64,000 nucleotides of DNA. Origin: Streptomyces rubradiris. Lineage in GTDB: Bacteria; Actinomycetota; Actinomycetes; Streptomycetales; Streptomycetaceae. The stretch lies in NCBI RefSeq assembly GCF_016860525.1, contig NZ_BNEA01000001.1:434001-498000 (forward strand), read 5' to 3'. The translations under genes and the position numbers were made by a program. Positions 15,909 through 24,479 of this stretch are shown one piece after another; position 1 is the first letter of the stretch, and every line of letters starts with the position of its first letter. The notes under the pieces are model-generated. The model ran no database searches. It was not told the DNA's origin and worked only from the letters and a program-made list of their open reading frames with translations.

Positions 15909-17626
15909 CCGCCCCCGCGAGCGGGGCCGCCACCGGTCCGGACGGCCGGCAGGCCGAGGGCGACCGGCCCCGGCGCTCCGGCTCCGCGCTTGCAGGAGTC
16001 GTGACAGTCCTTCTCCAGGCTGCAGCACAGCGAACACACCGGGCCCTGGTGGAAGGGGCAGCCGGCCATGTCGGGCCGTTCGAAGCCGGTCGCGCAGACG
16101 GCGCAGGTCAGTACGGCGGCCGAGGGCAGCCCGTCCGCGCCGAGCAGCGGCTCGTCCAGGCCGTCGGGGCGGGCGAGGTAGTAGCGGCCCTTGGTGAGCA
16201 CCGCGAACAGCGGCGAGAGCGCCATGGCCAGGAACAGCGCGATGAACGGCGAGAACGCCTTGCCGTAGGCGCCGAACGCCTCGAAGTAGGCGGCGACGGA
16301 GACCCCGGAGGCGAGCAGCATCGAACCGAAGCCCACCGGGTTGAAGTGGTACAGGTGGGCCCGTTTGAACTCGATGTACGACGGGCTGAGCCCGAGCGGC
16401 TTGTTGACGATCAGGTCTGCGACGACCGCGCCGATCCAGGCGATGGCCACGTTGGAGTAGAAGCCGAGCACGGTGTTGAGGAAGCCGAAGACGCCGCCCT
16501 CCATCAACGCGAGCGCTATGCCGACATTGAGGAAGATGTAGACGACGCGGCCCGGGTGACGGTGCGTCAGACGGGAGAAGAAGTTCGACCAGGACAGCGA
16601 ACCGGAGTACGCGTTGGTCGAGTTGATCTTCACCTGGGAGAGGATGACGAAGAAGGTCGCCAGGCCCAGGGCGACCGGCGCCGCGAACGTGCCGAACCCG
16701 TGGACGTACTGCCGGATCGGCTCGTCGGCCTTGCCGAGCCCCGCACCGCCGGCGATGCAGAAGGCCAGGAAGGCGCCGCCGATCTGCTTCAGCGCCCCGA
16801 GGACCACCCAGCCCGGTCCGGCACCCAGCACGGCGGCCCACCAACGCCTGCCGTTCTGCGGGGTCTTGTCGGGCATGAACCGCAGGTAGTCGACCTGCTC
16901 GCCGATCTGCGCGATGAGCGACAGCGCGACGCCCGCGCCCGCGCCCACCCCGAGCGCGCTGAGCGTGGAGCCCGTGGGTGAGTCACCCGCGAAGTGGGTG
17001 AACTCCGCGTATTTCCCGGGGTCCTGGATCGCGATGGACACGAACGGGGCGACCATCAGCACCAGCCAGACCGGCTGCGTCCACACCTGCATCCTCGACA
17101 GCGCGGTCATGCCGTAGACCACGAGCGGCAGGATGACCAGCGAGCAGACGACGTACCCGACGGCGAGCGGGATGCGCAGGCCGAGCTCCAGCGCCTGCGC
17201 CATGATGGAGCCTTCGAGGGCGAAGAAGATGAAGGTGAAGCTCGCGTAGATCACCGAGGTGAGCGTCGAGCCCAGGTATCCGAACCCCGCGCCCCGGGTC
17301 AGCAGGTCCATGTCGATGGAGTACTTCGCCGAGTAGTACGAGATCGGGATGCCGGTCAGGAAGATGACCACCGCGGCGGCCAGGATCGCCACCAGGGCGC
17401 TGGAGAAGCCGTGCGCGACGGCGATCGAGCCGCCGATGGCGAAGTCCGCGAGGTAGGCGATGCCGCCGAGGGCGGTGGTGGCCACGACGTACGGCGTCCA
17501 GCGGCGGAAGGACTTGGGCGCGTAGCGCAGCGAGTAGTCCTCCAGCGTGTCGTTCCGCGTCCAGCCGTTGTACGTACGGCTGCCGGGCGGGGCCGGTGGC
17601 GCTTGGCTGTCGACGATGTCCGTCAC
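15905..17626 (-). CDS. NCS1-family permease with cysteine-rich C-terminal tail
   Basis: 573 residues from GTG 17626 (GAGGGGAG upstream). Residues of the NCS1 core include TYNGWTRNDTLEDYSLRYAP at the N-terminus and about 12 membrane spans with SQVKINSTNAYSGSLSWSNF. The last 75 or so residues form a separate cytosolic segment with CAVC, then GCPFHQGPVCSLCCS, then DCHDSC: nine cysteines and two histidines, as in a metal-binding or redox module. From memory, similar Cys motifs occur in transporter-histidine kinase fusions of proteobacteria, but no kinase follows here. Substrate is likely a nucleobase or other nitrogenous ring. Confidence 0.88.
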   Translation of the reverse strand: MTDIVDSQAPPAPPGSRTYNGWTRNDTLEDYSLRYAPKSFRRWTPYVVATTALGGIAYLADFAIGGSIAVAHGFSSALVAILAAAVVIFLTGIPISYYSAKYSIDMDLLTRGAGFGYLGSTLTSVIYASFTFIFFALEGSIMAQALELGLRIPLAVGYVVCSLVILPLVVYGMTALSRMQVWTQPVWLVLMVAPFVSIAIQDPGKYAEFTHFAGDSPTGSTLSALGVGAGAGVALSLIAQIGEQVDYLRFMPDKTPQNGRRWWAAVLGAGPGWVVLGALKQIGGAFLAFCIAGGAGLGKADEPIRQYVHGFGTFAAPVALGLATFFVILSQVKINSTNAYSGSLSWSNFFSRLTHRHPGRVVYIFLNVGIALALMEGGVFGFLNTVLGFYSNVAIAWIGAVVADLIVNKPLGLSPSYIEFKRAHLYHFNPVGFGSMLLASGVSVAAYFEAFGAYGKAFSPFIALFLAMALSPLFAVLTKGRYYLARPDGLDEPLLGADGLPSAAVLTCAVCATGFERPDMAGCPFHQGPVCSLCCSLEKDCHDSCKRGAGAPGPVALGLPAVRTGGGPARGGG

Positions 17627-18080
17627 GGCGCTCCCCTCGTCCTGCGCTGCGCCCGGACGCGCCGGGCCGGTTGCAGGGAAGGCTGGTGCCGTCGTGTTGC
17701 CCCGCGGTTTCCCCGTCTTTAAGAACAGCGTCCCCGCCCAAGGTGACAACCGTCACAGGGCTGTCGGCGACTAAGGGTGCCGGATAGTAGACGCCACTCC
17801 CACGACATATGGGATTTGTCCGTCTTGCCATGGGCGTGGGGCGTGGTCGGCGTGACGCCGGGACGGCCCGCGGGCAGTTCGCCGTATCCCCCGTTCAAGC
17901 CCGGTTCCTGAGGAACCGACAGCACCGCGCAAACGTCGCGGTCGCAATCTTCTGCACCTCCCGGCGTGACTGGCAAGGTCCGGGAGAGCCTACGAGGCGG
18001 GGTAGTAGCCGGTGCCTTTGCGTCCCGTGTGAGGCCGTCCCAAGAATGGGCGCTCCGCGATCACCGAGTGAGGTTGACGT
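17627..18080. other. 454-bp gap: long leader of the CAP gene and NCS1 promoter region
   Basis: No gene is supported here. It holds GTGACAACCGTCAC (17743-17756), a 5-bp-arm inverted repeat about 120 bp upstream of the NCS1 gene; CGGTTCCTGAGGAACCG (17902-17918), a 7-bp-arm palindrome; and a stem CTCCCGG/CCGGGAG (17958-17964 with 17980-17986). The last 100 bp before the CAP gene look like a structured 5' leader. I compared it mentally with the c-di-AMP (ydaO) riboswitch, which controls wall-acting proteins in actinobacteria, and found no convincing match. Confidence 0.5.
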
Positions 18081-19007
18081 ATGGGACAGCACCGCAAGAC
18101 CAAGCACCACCGGCGCATAGTCATCGCCGCCGTCGCCGTCGGCGCCGTGGGCGTGCCGTCCGTCGCCCTGGCCTGTACCGACTGGCCGTACGGCACGGAC
18201 CCGCGGCCGCGGGCCGACGCGACGAGCACGCCCGTGACGCAGGAGCAGCACCTTCACAGGCATCACCAACGCAACGGCGTGGAGGCGGCCGCAAGGCGGA
18301 CCAGCGCACCGCGCGCCGCGGAGCCGGTCACCACCACGCCGTCCCCGTCCACACCGTCGGCGTCCACTCCGGTCCCGTCCGGTTCGGCGTCATCCGCGCC
18401 GTCCCCGTCGACGCCGGACACGTCCCCTGCCAAGGCGCGGCCCGCGCACACGCGCCCGGCCGTACGGCCCGAGGCGCGTCCGGCGGTGTCCCGGCCCACC
18501 GCCCAGCGGCCCCGGCCCACCGCCACGCCCGGCACCCCCGAGGCCACCGCCACGACCCCCACGACCACCACCGCCCCCACGGCCCCGGCGGCCACCGCGC
18601 CCACCGCTCCGGAGCCCGCCGCCACGGCCTCCGGAGTGACTGCCGAGGTCCTGCGGCTGGTGAACACCGAGCGGAACAAGGTCGGTTGCCGGCCGCTGAC
18701 CCTCGACCCGGCGCTCACCAAGGCCGCGCAGGAGCACAGCGCGGACATGGCCGCCCACCAGAACATGTCGCACACCGGATCGGACGGCTCCGACCCGAGC
18801 CTGCGCATCACGCGCGCCGGCTACACCTGGAGCAGCTACGGCGAGAACGTCGCCTACGGCTACACCACGGCGGAGCAGGTCATGGCGGGCTGGATGGCCA
18901 GCCCCGGGCACCGGGCCAACATCCTCAACTGCGGGTTCCAGGAGATCGGCGTCGGCCTGGCGCAGCCCGGCAGCTACTGGACGCAGGACTTCGGCACGGC
19001 CCGCTGA
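18081..19007 (+). CDS. Secreted CAP/SCP-domain protein
   Basis: 308 residues. It has a signal peptide (RRIVIAAVAVGAVGVPSVAL), cleaved near ALAC at about residue 31; the cysteine could also make it a lipoprotein, but the -3 residue is not typical. A Pro/Thr/Ser/Ala-rich linker spans about 70-185. The C-terminal CAP domain (about 188-308) has the motifs LVNTERNKVGC, HSADMAAHQNMSHT, YGENVAYG and SPGHRANILNC. CAP proteins act outside the cell; bacterial roles are mostly unknown. Convergent with the sigma-CAP fusion whose CAP domain is clearly related. Confidence 0.92.
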   Translation: MGQHRKTKHHRRIVIAAVAVGAVGVPSVALACTDWPYGTDPRPRADATSTPVTQEQHLHRHHQRNGVEAAARRTSAPRAAEPVTTTPSPSTPSASTPVPSGSASSAPSPSTPDTSPAKARPAHTRPAVRPEARPAVSRPTAQRPRPTATPGTPEATATTPTTTTAPTAPAATAPTAPEPAATASGVTAEVLRLVNTERNKVGCRPLTLDPALTKAAQEHSADMAAHQNMSHTGSDGSDPSLRITRAGYTWSSYGENVAYGYTTAEQVMAGWMASPGHRANILNCGFQEIGVGLAQPGSYWTQDFGTAR

Positions 19008-19071
19008 GCCGGGCCGGCCGGCCGAACAGCGGCCCCGAACGTGCCAGCGCGCACGCGGAATTGACCACCGT

Positions 19072-20895
19072 TCAGAGTTTCGCGCCGAAGTTCTGGGTCC
19101 ACCAGGGGCCGCCCGAGCCGTTGTGGACGCCCACGCCGATGTTCTTGAACGAGCAGTTGAGGATGTTGGCGCGGTGGCCGGGGCTGTGCATCCAGGAGTC
19201 CATCACCGCCCGCGGGGTCCGCTGGCCCCGGGCGATGTTCTCGCCGTACGTGGACCAGCGGTAGCCCGCGGCGGTGACGCGTTCGCCGGGGCCGGCGCCG
19301 TCCGGGTTCGTGTGGTCGAAGAAGCCGCGCGCGGCCATGTCGTCGGAGTGTCCCTGGGCGGCCCGCTCCAGCCGCGGGTCCTCGGTGACCGGGCCGCATC
19401 CGGCGGCCGCCCGCTCCTCGTTCACCAGCGCGACCACCTGTGCCACGGTGCCGGCGGGCGCCGGACGCGTCCGCGGGGCCGTCCGGGAGGGGCTGGGCGT
19501 GGCGGGCGCGGACGCGGACGGCCGGGCCTTCGGAGTGCCGGTCGTGCGTGCGGGGCGGGGGCTCTCGGCGGGGCCCGGCTCCTTCGACCGCGAGGGGGAC
19601 GGCGACGGGGAGGCCGAGGGCGGCGCCGATGTCCGGACGGGGCTGGGTGCCGGCAGATCCGCCACGAAGGCGTCGGCGGTGGGTGCGGGGGTCGCCTCCC
19701 TGGTGTCCGGTCCGGTGCCGGTGCCGAAGTACCACAGGCCGCCGCCCGCCACGCAGGCCGCCACGACGGCACCGCCGACGGCCCGGCGCCGGATCCGCCG
19801 CCGTCGCCGGGCCTCGCCGCGGGCGCTCGTACGACGCCGGGAGGCACGCACGCCGACGGGACCCGCCTGCTCGGTCCGGGCGTGCGGGAAGTCCTCGCCC
19901 GCCTGCTCGGTCCGGGTACGCGTCAGCCCTTCCCCCGCCTGCTCGGTCCGGGTACCCGAAAGCCCGTCGCCCGCCTGCTCGGACCGAGGGTGCGGAAAGC
20001 CGTCGCCCGCCTGCTCGGACCCGGTACGCGCGGCATCCGGCCCGGTGCCCCCCGCATCCGGCGCGGCGCTGCCGGCGTACGCGATCGGGCGGAGGCCGGC
20101 CGCCACGGCGGACCGTGTCGCCGCCGTCAGCGCCGAGGACACCGCGACGAGCGCGAGCCCGGCGAGCAGCCCCTCCGCCGGGAGCAGACCGCTCCACAGG
20201 CCGCCGCAGCGCGCGCACTCGCGGGCGTGCCGGGCTATCCGCTTGCGCCAGAGGGCGGAGGGCAGGCCGTCCCAGGAGGCCAGCACGCCACCCAGTTCCG
20301 CGCAGGCGGGCCGGGTGTCGAGCGCCCGTACCACCACGCGGGCCGACTCCAGGCGCGCCTTCATCCGCTGCACCCGGACCGCGGTGTGCTGCGGTGTCAC
20401 CCCGAGGGCCGTGGCGACCTCGGCGCGGGTCAGCTCGCCGGCGCACTCCAGCCACCACAGCGAGAGCACCTCCCGGTCCTCCGGCTCCAGCCAGCGGGTG
20501 GCACGCGCGGTCTCCTGGCGCTGGCCGGACAACTGGAGCCGGACGATGGCCAGGTCGACGAAGTCGGCGCCCGGGTCGGCGACGCCGGCGGCCTCCTCCA
20601 CGGTGGCCGGGGCGAGTTGGCGGTCCCGCCAGTGCGCCCGGACCCGGTTCATCGCGATGGCCACGAGCCAGGAGCGGAAGTTCTCCGGGGTGCGCAGGTC
20701 GCCGAGCGAGCCGAGGGCCCGGAGCATGGTCTCCTGGACCACGTCGTCCACGTCGACCGAACCGTTCAGGGCCCGCCCCACGATGTTGTACACCAAGGGG
20801 AGGTACGCGCCGACCAAGGCGTCCTGGGCCGCGGGGTCCCCCGCCCGGGCGGCGTCGACCAGTGCCGCCGTGTCCACCGTGTGCTGTGTCCTCAT
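19072..20895 (-). CDS. ECF sigma factor fused to zinc anti-sigma motif, membrane segment and CAP domain
   Basis: 607 residues from ATG 20895 (the upstream TTG at 20898 is less likely; GGGAAG lies before it). Order: sigma region 2 (about 20-92, with DVDDVVQETMLRAL), sigma region 4 (about 137-185, LTRAEVATALGVTPQHTAVR), a ZAS-like zinc motif Cys198 ... His223-x3-Cys227-x2-Cys230, a hydrophobic stretch (238-268), five 12-residue repeats beginning S/TEQAG (293-345), an Arg-rich run, a membrane span (about 372-390), a Pro/Ser linker, and a CAP domain (about 483-605) with HSDDMAARGFF, YGENIARG and SPGHRANILNC. This would be a membrane-tethered sigma factor with an extracellular CAP domain, perhaps released by proteolysis. 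The Arg-rich run before the span favours N-inside/CAP-outside topology with a single span. Confidence 0.93.
   Translation of the reverse strand: MRTQHTVDTAALVDAARAGDPAAQDALVGAYLPLVYNIVGRALNGSVDVDDVVQETMLRALGSLGDLRTPENFRSWLVAIAMNRVRAHWRDRQLAPATVEEAAGVADPGADFVDLAIVRLQLSGQRQETARATRWLEPEDREVLSLWWLECAGELTRAEVATALGVTPQHTAVRVQRMKARLESARVVVRALDTRPACAELGGVLASWDGLPSALWRKRIARHARECARCGGLWSGLLPAEGLLAGLALVAVSSALTAATRSAVAAGLRPIAYAGSAAPDAGGTGPDAARTGSEQAGDGFPHPRSEQAGDGLSGTRTEQAGEGLTRTRTEQAGEDFPHARTEQAGPVGVRASRRRTSARGEARRRRRIRRRAVGGAVVAACVAGGGLWYFGTGTGPDTREATPAPTADAFVADLPAPSPVRTSAPPSASPSPSPSRSKEPGPAESPRPARTTGTPKARPSASAPATPSPSRTAPRTRPAPAGTVAQVVALVNEERAAAGCGPVTEDPRLERAAQGHSDDMAARGFFDHTNPDGAGPGERVTAAGYRWSTYGENIARGQRTPRAVMDSWMHSPGHRANILNCSFKNIGVGVHNGSGGPWWTQNFGAKL
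19861..20019. repeat. 36-bp tandem repeat inside the sigma-CAP gene
   Basis: About 4.4 copies of a 36-bp unit encode the 12-residue repeat beginning (S/T)EQAG(D/E). The copies vary at the second half. Copy number may vary between strains and alter the linker length. Confidence 0.8.
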
Positions 20896-20964
20896 CAAAG
20901 CTTCCCTGTCCTCGGCGCCGAACGATGCTGTGCGTCACCTGGGAGACCGTCCGGCGCGGTGCCG

Positions 20965-20993
20965 ATAACAGTTCTTCGCAGGACAGTTCTTCG
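20965..20993 (-). promoter_or_regulatory. Direct repeats upstream of the sigma-CAP gene
   Basis: ACAGTTCTTCG occurs at 20968-20978 and 20983-20993, exactly 15 bp apart. Read leftward this is CGAAGAACTGT twice, with GAAC elements resembling an ECF -35 and TGTTAT (20965-20970) as a possible -10. It may be an autoregulated promoter. Confidence 0.4.
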
Positions 20994-21092
20994 GAGAATC
21001 GTTCGAGGGGAGGCTCACAGGGCGGTGCGGCGGCCGCAAGGAGGGAGGTCACACGGGCGGACCGGAGCGTCGTCGCCCGCTTCTCCTGCCGG

Positions 21093-21500
21093 TCACTCGA
21101 CGGATCGCTCCAGCCGGTCGTGCAGCGAGTTGGCCCGGTCGACCTCGGCCATGTGCTCCTCGGCCCAGTCCCGTACGGCGGCGAGCACGGTGTCGAGCGA
21201 CAGGCCGAGCGGGGTGAGCCGGTAGTACACGGCGGGCGGTACAGAGGGTTCCACCCGGCGTTCGGCCAGGCCGTCGCGGACCAGGCTGCGCAGGGTCGCC
21301 GAGAGCATCTTCTGCGAGACGCCCGGCATCCGGCGCAGCAGTTCGGCGAAGCGCACCTCTCCCGGTGCGGCCCGGGCCAGCACCTTCACCGCCATCGACG
21401 TCCACTTCGTCCCGATCCGGTCGAGCAGCCGGCGGGTCGGGCACGCGGGGTCGAACAGGTCACCGCGCACGGCGGGGGCGTCCTTGGCCTGGGAAGTCAC
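21093..21500 (-). CDS. HxlR-family transcriptional regulator
   Basis: 135 residues from GTG 21500. The HxlR winged helix is CPTRRLLDRIGTKWTSMAVK, then RFAELLRRMPGVSQKMLSAT and the wing VYYRLTPLG. It is divergent from an alpha/beta hydrolase gene; GTTACCTAC/GTTACTTAC direct repeats lie between them. HxlR proteins usually control such an adjacent gene in response to a reactive small molecule. Confidence 0.92.
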   Translation of the reverse strand: MTSQAKDAPAVRGDLFDPACPTRRLLDRIGTKWTSMAVKVLARAAPGEVRFAELLRRMPGVSQKMLSATLRSLVRDGLAERRVEPSVPPAVYYRLTPLGLSLDTVLAAVRDWAEEHMAEVDRANSLHDRLERSVE

Positions 21501-21550
21501 CTGAAGCTCACCAACTGACGGGAAAGTGCGGTCTGTCGCCCCCGAGCCTA

Positions 21551-21587
21551 GTTACCTACCGTTGCCTTGTCACTATTGGTTACTTAC
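21551..21587. promoter_or_regulatory. Direct repeat in the HxlR/hydrolase control region
   Basis: GTTACCTAC (21551-21559) and GTTACTTAC (21579-21587) are 28 bp apart, in an unusually AT-rich stretch between the divergent starts at 21500 and 21607. A likely HxlR operator. Confidence 0.45.
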
Positions 21588-21606
21588 GCACTCAACGGGA
21601 TCACTC

Positions 21607-22473
21607 ATGACTGTCACCTCCCTGCCCGGTGTGCGGCTGCGCCGGGTCACCGTCGACGGGACCGGACTCAACGTCGCCACGGCCGGCTCGGGTCCGGCCG
21701 TGTTGCTGCTGCACGGCTTCCCGCACACCTGGCGGCTGTGGACCGAGGTCATCGGGCCGCTGGCCCGCCGGTACCGGGTGATCGCGCCGGACCTGCGCGG
21801 GTTCGGCGACAGCGACCGGCCGGCGGACGGCTACGACCCCGGGACCCTCGCCGCCGACGCCGCCGGCCTGCTGGAGGCGCTCGACGCGGGTCCGGCCGCC
21901 GTGGTCGGCATCGACCTCGGCACCCCGCCCGCGTTCCTGCTGGCCATGCGGCGGCCCGGCCTGGTACGGCGGCTGGTGCTGATGGAGTCCCTGCTGGGCG
22001 ACCTGCCGGGCGCCGAGGAGTTCCTCGCGGCCGGACCGCCCTGGTGGTTCGGGTTCCACGCGGCACCGGGACTGGCCGAGTCGGTACTGGCGGGGCACGA
22101 GGAGGAGTACATCGACTGGTTCCTCCAGCGCGGCACGCTGGGCCGGGGCGTACGGCCGGACGTCCGCGCCGAGTTCGTCCGCGCCTACACCGGCACCGGG
22201 GCGCTGCGCACGGCGTTCGGCCCCTACCGGGCGCTCGCGGTCGGTGCCCGGCAGATCCGGGAGGCGGTGTCCAGGACCCGTCTCACCGTGCCCGCGCTCA
22301 CCCTCGGCGCCCACCCGGTGGGCCGGTCGCTGGAACGGCAACTGCGGCCCTACGCCGACCGGTTGACCGGCCAGGTGATCCCGGACTGCGGCCACATCAT
22401 CCCGCTGGACCGCCCGGAGGCGCTGCTGGCCGTGCTGGAGCCGTTCCTCGCTGCGGACGACGACCGGGGGTGA
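21607..22473 (+). CDS. Alpha/beta hydrolase (epoxide hydrolase/dehalogenase type)
   Basis: 288 residues from ATG 21607. HGFPHTWRLW carries the HGxP oxyanion motif of epoxide hydrolases; the nucleophile position is VVGIDLGTPPA, with an aspartate where esterases have serine, which fits epoxide hydrolases and haloalkane dehalogenases. CGHIIPLDRPEALL near the C-terminus provides the histidine. No ribosome site is obvious, so a leaderless or weakly translated mRNA is possible. Confidence 0.88.
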   Translation: MTVTSLPGVRLRRVTVDGTGLNVATAGSGPAVLLLHGFPHTWRLWTEVIGPLARRYRVIAPDLRGFGDSDRPADGYDPGTLAADAAGLLEALDAGPAAVVGIDLGTPPAFLLAMRRPGLVRRLVLMESLLGDLPGAEEFLAAGPPWWFGFHAAPGLAESVLAGHEEEYIDWFLQRGTLGRGVRPDVRAEFVRAYTGTGALRTAFGPYRALAVGARQIREAVSRTRLTVPALTLGAHPVGRSLERQLRPYADRLTGQVIPDCGHIIPLDRPEALLAVLEPFLAADDDRG

Positions 22474-22638
22474 GCGTCCCCGCCGGCACCGACGGCGGCT
22501 CTCGTACCGCACTCCCCCGGGACGGCGGCACTCCTCGGGGGACAGTGCCGCCCGGCGGCGTGGCGCGCGCCGGCCCGGTGCCGTGCGCGGCGAGGATGAC
22601 GCCGGGCAGGAAACCGGCTGGGAGGCGGGTGTGCGGAT

Positions 22639-23712
22639 ATGACGGTGAACCGTGTCGGCCTGGTCGTGCACGGCGGGCGCGCCGAGGCGGTGGCCGCCGC
22701 GCGCGAGGTGCGCGCGTGGTGCTCCGGGCAGGGGGTGGGCTGCGCGGACATCGACGTGTGGCGAGCGGGCGGGCGGCACAGTGCCCGTGAGGAACTGGAC
22801 AGCGCGGGCGATCCCGACCTGATCGTCACCCTGGGCGGCGACGGCACGTTCCTGCGCGGTGCCCGGCTGGCGGCCGAGAACGACGCCCTGGTGCTCGGTG
22901 TCGACCTGGGCCGGGTCGGCTTCCTGACCGAGGTGCCCGCCCCGGCGGTCCGAGCCGCGCTGGACGCCGTGCGGGAGGGCCGGATCCACGTGGAGAACCG
23001 GATGCTGCTCACCCTGCGCGCGTCCTGCCGGCTGGAGGTGCCCGCGCAGATGGAGGCGCTGCTGGGCTACGGGCGCGGGCCGCTGCTGCCCCCGCCGCCG
23101 GTGCGCACGGAGTGCGAGGCGGGCGGGGACTGGGGGGTCGCGCTGGACGTGACCGCGCTGAACGACGTGGTCCTGGAGAAGCTCTCCCGGGACCGGCAGG
23201 TGTCGGTCGGGGTGTATCTGGCGGGCCGGCTGCTGGCCTCGTACTCGGCGGACGCGCTGCTGGTGGCCACGCCCACGGGGTCCACGGCGTACAGCTTCGC
23301 CGCGGGCGGCCCGGTGGTCTCGCCCCGCGCGGAGGGCCTGGTGTTCACGCCGGTCGCGCCGCACATGGTGTTCAACCGGTCGGTGGTGGCCGCGCCGGAC
23401 GAGCCCGTCGCGCTGCGGGTGCTCCAGGGGTCGGGGCGGGCCGCGGTCAGCATCGACGGCCAGTTGCGCGGGGTGCTCGGTCCCGGGGACTGGATCGGGG
23501 TGTACGCCGCTCCGCGCCGGCTGAAGGCGGTGCGGCTCGGTCCGATGGACTTCTACGGCCGGCTGCGGGAGCGGATGAACCTCACCGACGCGCCGGCCGC
23601 GCTCGCCGACGGGGAGGCCGCCCCGCTGTGGCCGGTGACCACGCCGCCGCCGGACGATCTCGCCCATCTGGCGCTGCCCCCGGCGCCCGGCGACGCGCCC
23701 CGGCCGTCCTGA
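22639..23712 (+). CDS. nadK: NAD kinase
   Basis: 357 residues. The NAD-kinase signature GGDGTFLRGAR is present, followed by GVDLGRVGFLTE and the NAD-binding region TPTGSTAYSFAAGGP. It phosphorylates NAD to NADP in the cytoplasm. It is longer than the usual 300 residues because of an internal Pro-rich insert and a C-terminal tail. Streptomyces carries more than one NAD kinase; this may be a secondary copy, since no DNA-repair neighbours (recN, tlyA) are here. Confidence 0.93.
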   Translation: MTVNRVGLVVHGGRAEAVAAAREVRAWCSGQGVGCADIDVWRAGGRHSAREELDSAGDPDLIVTLGGDGTFLRGARLAAENDALVLGVDLGRVGFLTEVPAPAVRAALDAVREGRIHVENRMLLTLRASCRLEVPAQMEALLGYGRGPLLPPPPVRTECEAGGDWGVALDVTALNDVVLEKLSRDRQVSVGVYLAGRLLASYSADALLVATPTGSTAYSFAAGGPVVSPRAEGLVFTPVAPHMVFNRSVVAAPDEPVALRVLQGSGRAAVSIDGQLRGVLGPGDWIGVYAAPRRLKAVRLGPMDFYGRLRERMNLTDAPAALADGEAAPLWPVTTPPPDDLAHLALPPAPGDAPRPS

Positions 23713-23879
23713 CGCCCGGGGCCGTCCGGGAACCTCGCCCTGACCCGGATGGCCGTTCGGGGCCCGGGGCGCCGCAGCACCGTACGCGTGACCTGTGGTC
23801 GTATATTCCATGGTGCGCTCGGGCTGTCGATCGGCAGCTTCCCGGTCGCACCGGAGAACGGCCGGCCGGGCCGTACCTG

Positions 23880-23885
23880 TAGCGT
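23880..23885 (+). promoter_or_regulatory. -10 TAGCGT of the cyclophilin gene
   Basis: TAGCGT stands 33 bp before ATG 23919, with GAGGAG in between as ribosome site. No clear -35 is seen. Confidence 0.35.
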
Positions 23886-23918
23886 GGGCGAGTCCCACCG
23901 GAATGAGGAGATTTTTCA

Positions 23919-24419
23919 ATGTCGACAGTCGAGCTGAACACCAGCGCCGGCCGGATCGTGCTGGAGCTGAACGACGCCGAGGCGCCCAAGACGGTCGAGA
24001 ACTTCCTGGCGTATGTGCGCAGCGGCCACTACGACGGCACGATTTTCCACCGGGTCATCAGCGACTTCATGATCCAGGGCGGTGGCTTCACGCCGGACAT
24101 GAAGCAGAAGTCCACCCTTGCGCCGATCCAGAACGAGGCCGACAACGGGCTGAAGAACGACAACTACACCGTGGCGATGGCGCGGACGGGCGACCCGCAC
24201 TCCGCGACGGCCCAGTTCTTCATCAACGTCAAGGACAACGCGTTCCTGAACCACACCTCGAAGACCCCGAACGGCTGGGGCTACGCCGTGTTCGGCCGGG
24301 TCACCGAGGGCCAGGACGTCGTGGACGCCATCAAGGGCGTGAAGACGGGCAGCCGCCAGGGCCACCAGGACGTCCCCACCGAGCCGGTGGTCATCGAGTC
24401 CGCCAAGATCCTGGGCTGA
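23919..24419 (+). CDS. ppiB: Peptidyl-prolyl cis-trans isomerase, cyclophilin type
   Basis: 166 residues with no signal peptide, so cytoplasmic. The cyclophilin motifs are all present: [37 protein letters not shown] and [16 protein letters not shown]. It catalyses proline isomerisation during folding. A GAGGAG site precedes ATG 23919. Length is the usual PpiB length. Confidence 0.96.
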   Translation: MSTVELNTSAGRIVLELNDAEAPKTVENFLAYVRSGHYDGTIFHRVISDFMIQGGGFTPDMKQKSTLAPIQNEADNGLKNDNYTVAMARTGDPHSATAQFFINVKDNAFLNHTSKTPNGWGYAVFGRVTEGQDVVDAIKGVKTGSRQGHQDVPTEPVVIESAKILG

Positions 24420-24430
24420 CACACTCCGGC

Positions 24431-24459
24431 GGGCGGCACCGGCTCGGCCGGTGCCGCCC
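24431..24459. terminator. Strong bidirectional terminator
   Basis: A perfect 13-bp stem GGGCGGCACCGGC / GCCGGTGCCGCCC closes on a TCG loop. It lies between the convergent cyclophilin and thioesterase genes. Confidence 0.8.
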
Positions 24460-24479
24460 GTCCGGTGTGCCCGGCGCGC

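Noticed and set aside
17940..18080. c-di-AMP (ydaO) riboswitch upstream of the CAP gene
   Set aside because: The conserved purine-rich joints of that riboswitch are not found; only generic stems are visible.
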